Assembly: GCF_003032475.1 (NCBI RefSeq)
Contig: NZ_CP028369.1
Coordinates: 9,362,001 to 9,426,000, forward strand
Length of the DNA: 64,000 nucleotides
Reading direction: 5' to 3'
DNA from: Streptomyces sp. P3
Lineage (GTDB): Bacteria; Actinomycetota; Actinomycetes; Streptomycetales; Streptomycetaceae
Both the position numbers and the translations under genes were made by a program. The notes under the pieces were generated by a model, which ran no database searches, had not been told where the DNA came from, and was given only the letters and a program-made list of their open reading frames with translations. Shown one piece after another: positions 62,500 through 64,000 of this stretch. Each line of letters opens with the position of its first letter. The stretch's first letter is position 1.

Positions 62500-63115
62500 G
62501 CGCCCGCGGACCGGGTCCGGCCGGGATCTCCCTGATCGCATGCGGGGACTTCGCGACCGGCGGCACAGTGGTCGCCCGGTAGTACGGCAGCCGGATCAGG
62601 GAGATCGACAGCGCCCGGCCCCGGTCGCGCGCCCGATCGGTGTGGTCCGCGCCGACGCCTGGCGGAAGACGCCGCGCGCGGGCGCGGCGGCAGGTTCCGG
62701 GCGACGGCGACGATCAGGTCGACGGCCGGGGCGCCCGCCCCCACACGGCCGAGGTCGATCACCGCGGTGAGCCGCCCGTCCTCGACCAGGACGTTGCCGG
62801 GCGGGAGGCCCCGTGGGCCCGGACGGGCGCCTGCGTGCGGTGCGGAGCACGCGGCGTCTCGTCCCACACGGTGCGGGCCGCGGCGGTGTCGATCTCTCCG
62901 GCCAGCCGGGTGAGGGCCCCCGGGTGGGCGCGCCCCACTCGGCCGGCCGAACGCCCCGGAGGCGCGGCGGTGCGTCCTGCGACGGGAGGCCTCGCAGGGC
63001 GGCGACGCACACGCCCGGCCCCGCCGCCGGAGACCGCCCGCTCGACCGCGCCGGCCACCGGATCGCGGCCGACCGGTGGTGGTGGAGCGACCGGGGGTAC
63101 GTGCACCCCTGACCC
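62500..63115 (-). pseudogene. decayed aminoglycoside phosphotransferase-family gene
   Basis: Phosphotransferase motifs appear in order on the minus strand but in different frames: VAALRGLPSQDAPPR, GEIDTAAARTVWDE, VRAHG (start of the HGD loop), then after a one-base loss LPPGNVLVEDGRLTAVIDLGRVG and PAVDLIVAVARNLPP, then after another shift VFRQA, and finally LIRLPYYRATT and VAKSPHAIREIPAG. The Asp of the HGD loop falls at a frameshift. No single frame gives an intact enzyme, so this is a relic. Limits are approximate. Confidence 0.75.
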
Positions 63116-63299
63116 GGGCCGCCCCGGGCCGGCGGTTCGGCGCGGCCACCAGCGGCAGCGGCGCAAGCCGGGCCGGCCACCGCTGCTCGTGGGCCACGCT
63201 GTGCCGTGCAGGGGGAACCGGGTGTTCGGCGCGCGAGGCGAACGCGGGGTGGCTAGCGTGAGGAACCGGACAATCCATCTCACCGGGAGGGCCGCCGTC

Positions 63300-64000
63300 A
63301 TGACCGTACGACCAGAGGGAACCCCGTGCTGGGCCGACGCGATGTTCCGCGACGTGGAGGCAGCCAAGCACTTCTACGCCGAGGTCCTCGGCTGGACCTT
63401 CGGGGACGCGTCGTCGGAGTACGGGAACTACACGCAGGCCTACGCCGACGGGAAGGCGGTCGCCGCGGTGGTCCCGCCGATGCCGGGCCAGGAGGGCCAG
63501 TCGCAGTGGTGTCTGTACCTGGCCTCCGAGGACGCCGCCGCGACCGCCGCCAGGATCCGTGAGAACGGCGGCGAGGTGCTGATGGAGCCCATGCAGGTGG
63601 GCGACTTCGGCACGATGTGCCTGGGACGCGAGCCGGGCGGCGCGGTGTTCGGCGTGTGGCAGGCCGGCGCCCACGAGGGCTTCGAGGCCCCGCCCGAGCA
63701 GCCCGGCGCGTACTGCTGGGCCGAGGTCTTCACCCGCGAACCGGAGCGGACGGACGTCTTCCTCCCGGCCGTGTTCCCGTACACGGCGAAGCAGATGCAG
63801 GACGACGCGGTCGACTTCCGGATGTTCGAGATCGGCGGCGACACGGTGCTGGGCCGCATGCGGATGACGGAGGAGTTCCCGCCCGAGGTGCCCTCGTACG
63901 TCAACGTCTACTTCACCGTCGACGACTGCGACGAGGCCGTGGCGCGGGCGACCAAGAACGGCGGCACCCTGCGCTTCGGCCCGATGGACACCCCGTTCGG
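63300..64000 (+). CDS. tandem VOC-domain protein (3' end outside window)
   Basis: At least 233 aa, open to the window edge. Domain 1 (about 1-118): CWADAMFRDVEAAKHFYAEVLGWTFGD, AVAAVVPPMPGQEGQSQWCLYLASEDAAATAARIRENGGEVLMEPMQVGDFGTMCLGREPGGAVFGVWQ. Domain 2 (from about 128): AYCWAEVFTREPERTDVFLPAVF, YVNVYFTVDDCDEAVARATKNGG. GGGAGGGCC precedes ATG 63300. Similar two-domain VOC proteins are common in Streptomyces; role unknown. Confidence 0.88.
   Translation, partial: MTVRPEGTPCWADAMFRDVEAAKHFYAEVLGWTFGDASSEYGNYTQAYADGKAVAAVVPPMPGQEGQSQWCLYLASEDAAATAARIRENGGEVLMEPMQVGDFGTMCLGREPGGAVFGVWQAGAHEGFEAPPEQPGAYCWAEVFTREPERTDVFLPAVFPYTAKQMQDDAVDFRMFEIGGDTVLGRMRMTEEFPPEVPSYVNVYFTVDDCDEAVARATKNGGTLRFGPMDTPF

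Noticed and set aside
62382..63674. 430-aa minus-strand frame covering the relic and VOC genes
   Set aside because: Only a short middle part carries phosphotransferase motifs; the rest is antisense to two VOC genes, so it is not one protein.

Overview
This is high-GC DNA (codon third positions almost always G or C) from an actinomycete, almost certainly Streptomyces. Lineage markers include a long chaplin, an SsgA-like sporulation protein, a DUF397 protein, a streptophobe-family membrane protein, an NsdA-like regulator, a PopR/ClpP3/ClpP4 locus and rare TTA codons. I found no rRNA, tRNA, CRISPR array, phage or insertion sequence. Gene calls rest on protein-family recognition by eye, start codons on Shine-Dalgarno sequences and overlaps.

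1-14.5 kb: a tandem-NUDIX hydrolase, a phytoene-desaturase-like FAD enzyme, then an acyl-CoA catabolism block. The block has a nitronate-monooxygenase-like enzyme, three acyl-CoA synthetases, PaaK, a crotonase, a DUF35 protein and two thiolase-fold proteins without the usual cysteine. The divergent ligase/crotonase pair followed by DUF35-Ltp-Ltp resembles the mycobacterial FadD19/EchA19/Ltp sterol side-chain set. Two promoters in the block share a 17-bp operator-like palindrome, and paaK has a different, PaaR-like one.

14.5-31.8 kb: development and envelope genes. These are DUF397, a secreted amidase, a phosphotransferase, an NsdA-like regulator, a PAS-SpoIIE phosphatase, an SsgA-like protein, a dehydrogenase, a baeRF3-like protein, hydrolases, a glutamate-synthase-like flavoprotein, a secreted tripeptidyl aminopeptidase and a chaplin with a Gly/His linker. 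The genes on either side of the NsdA-like gene each carry one TTA (bldA-dependent) codon.

31.9-37.4 kb: a probable light/stress island with a MerR-B12 regulator, photolyase, SDR-DUF2867 protein and MarR regulator.

37.6-51.2 kb: a segment bounded by the two halves of one MMPL transporter in opposite orientations, which suggests a 13-kb inversion (or a misassembly). Inside are aldo-keto reductases, a LysR regulator, DinB, adenosine deaminase, VOC, an aldehyde dehydrogenase, an ECF42-type sigma factor with its DGPF partner, and an acyl-CoA dehydrogenase-like protein.

51.2-64 kb: an FHA-ABC transporter / SH3-like protein / Ser-Thr kinase operon similar in concept to mycobacterial Rv1747-PknF, a streptophobe protein, a DUF6777-like protein, an RsbW-like ATPase convergent with a SigB/F-type sigma factor, and popR convergent with clpP3-clpP4. 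The PopR box is recognisable and ClpP4 lacks the catalytic His. The window ends with two VOC genes around a frameshifted phosphotransferase relic.
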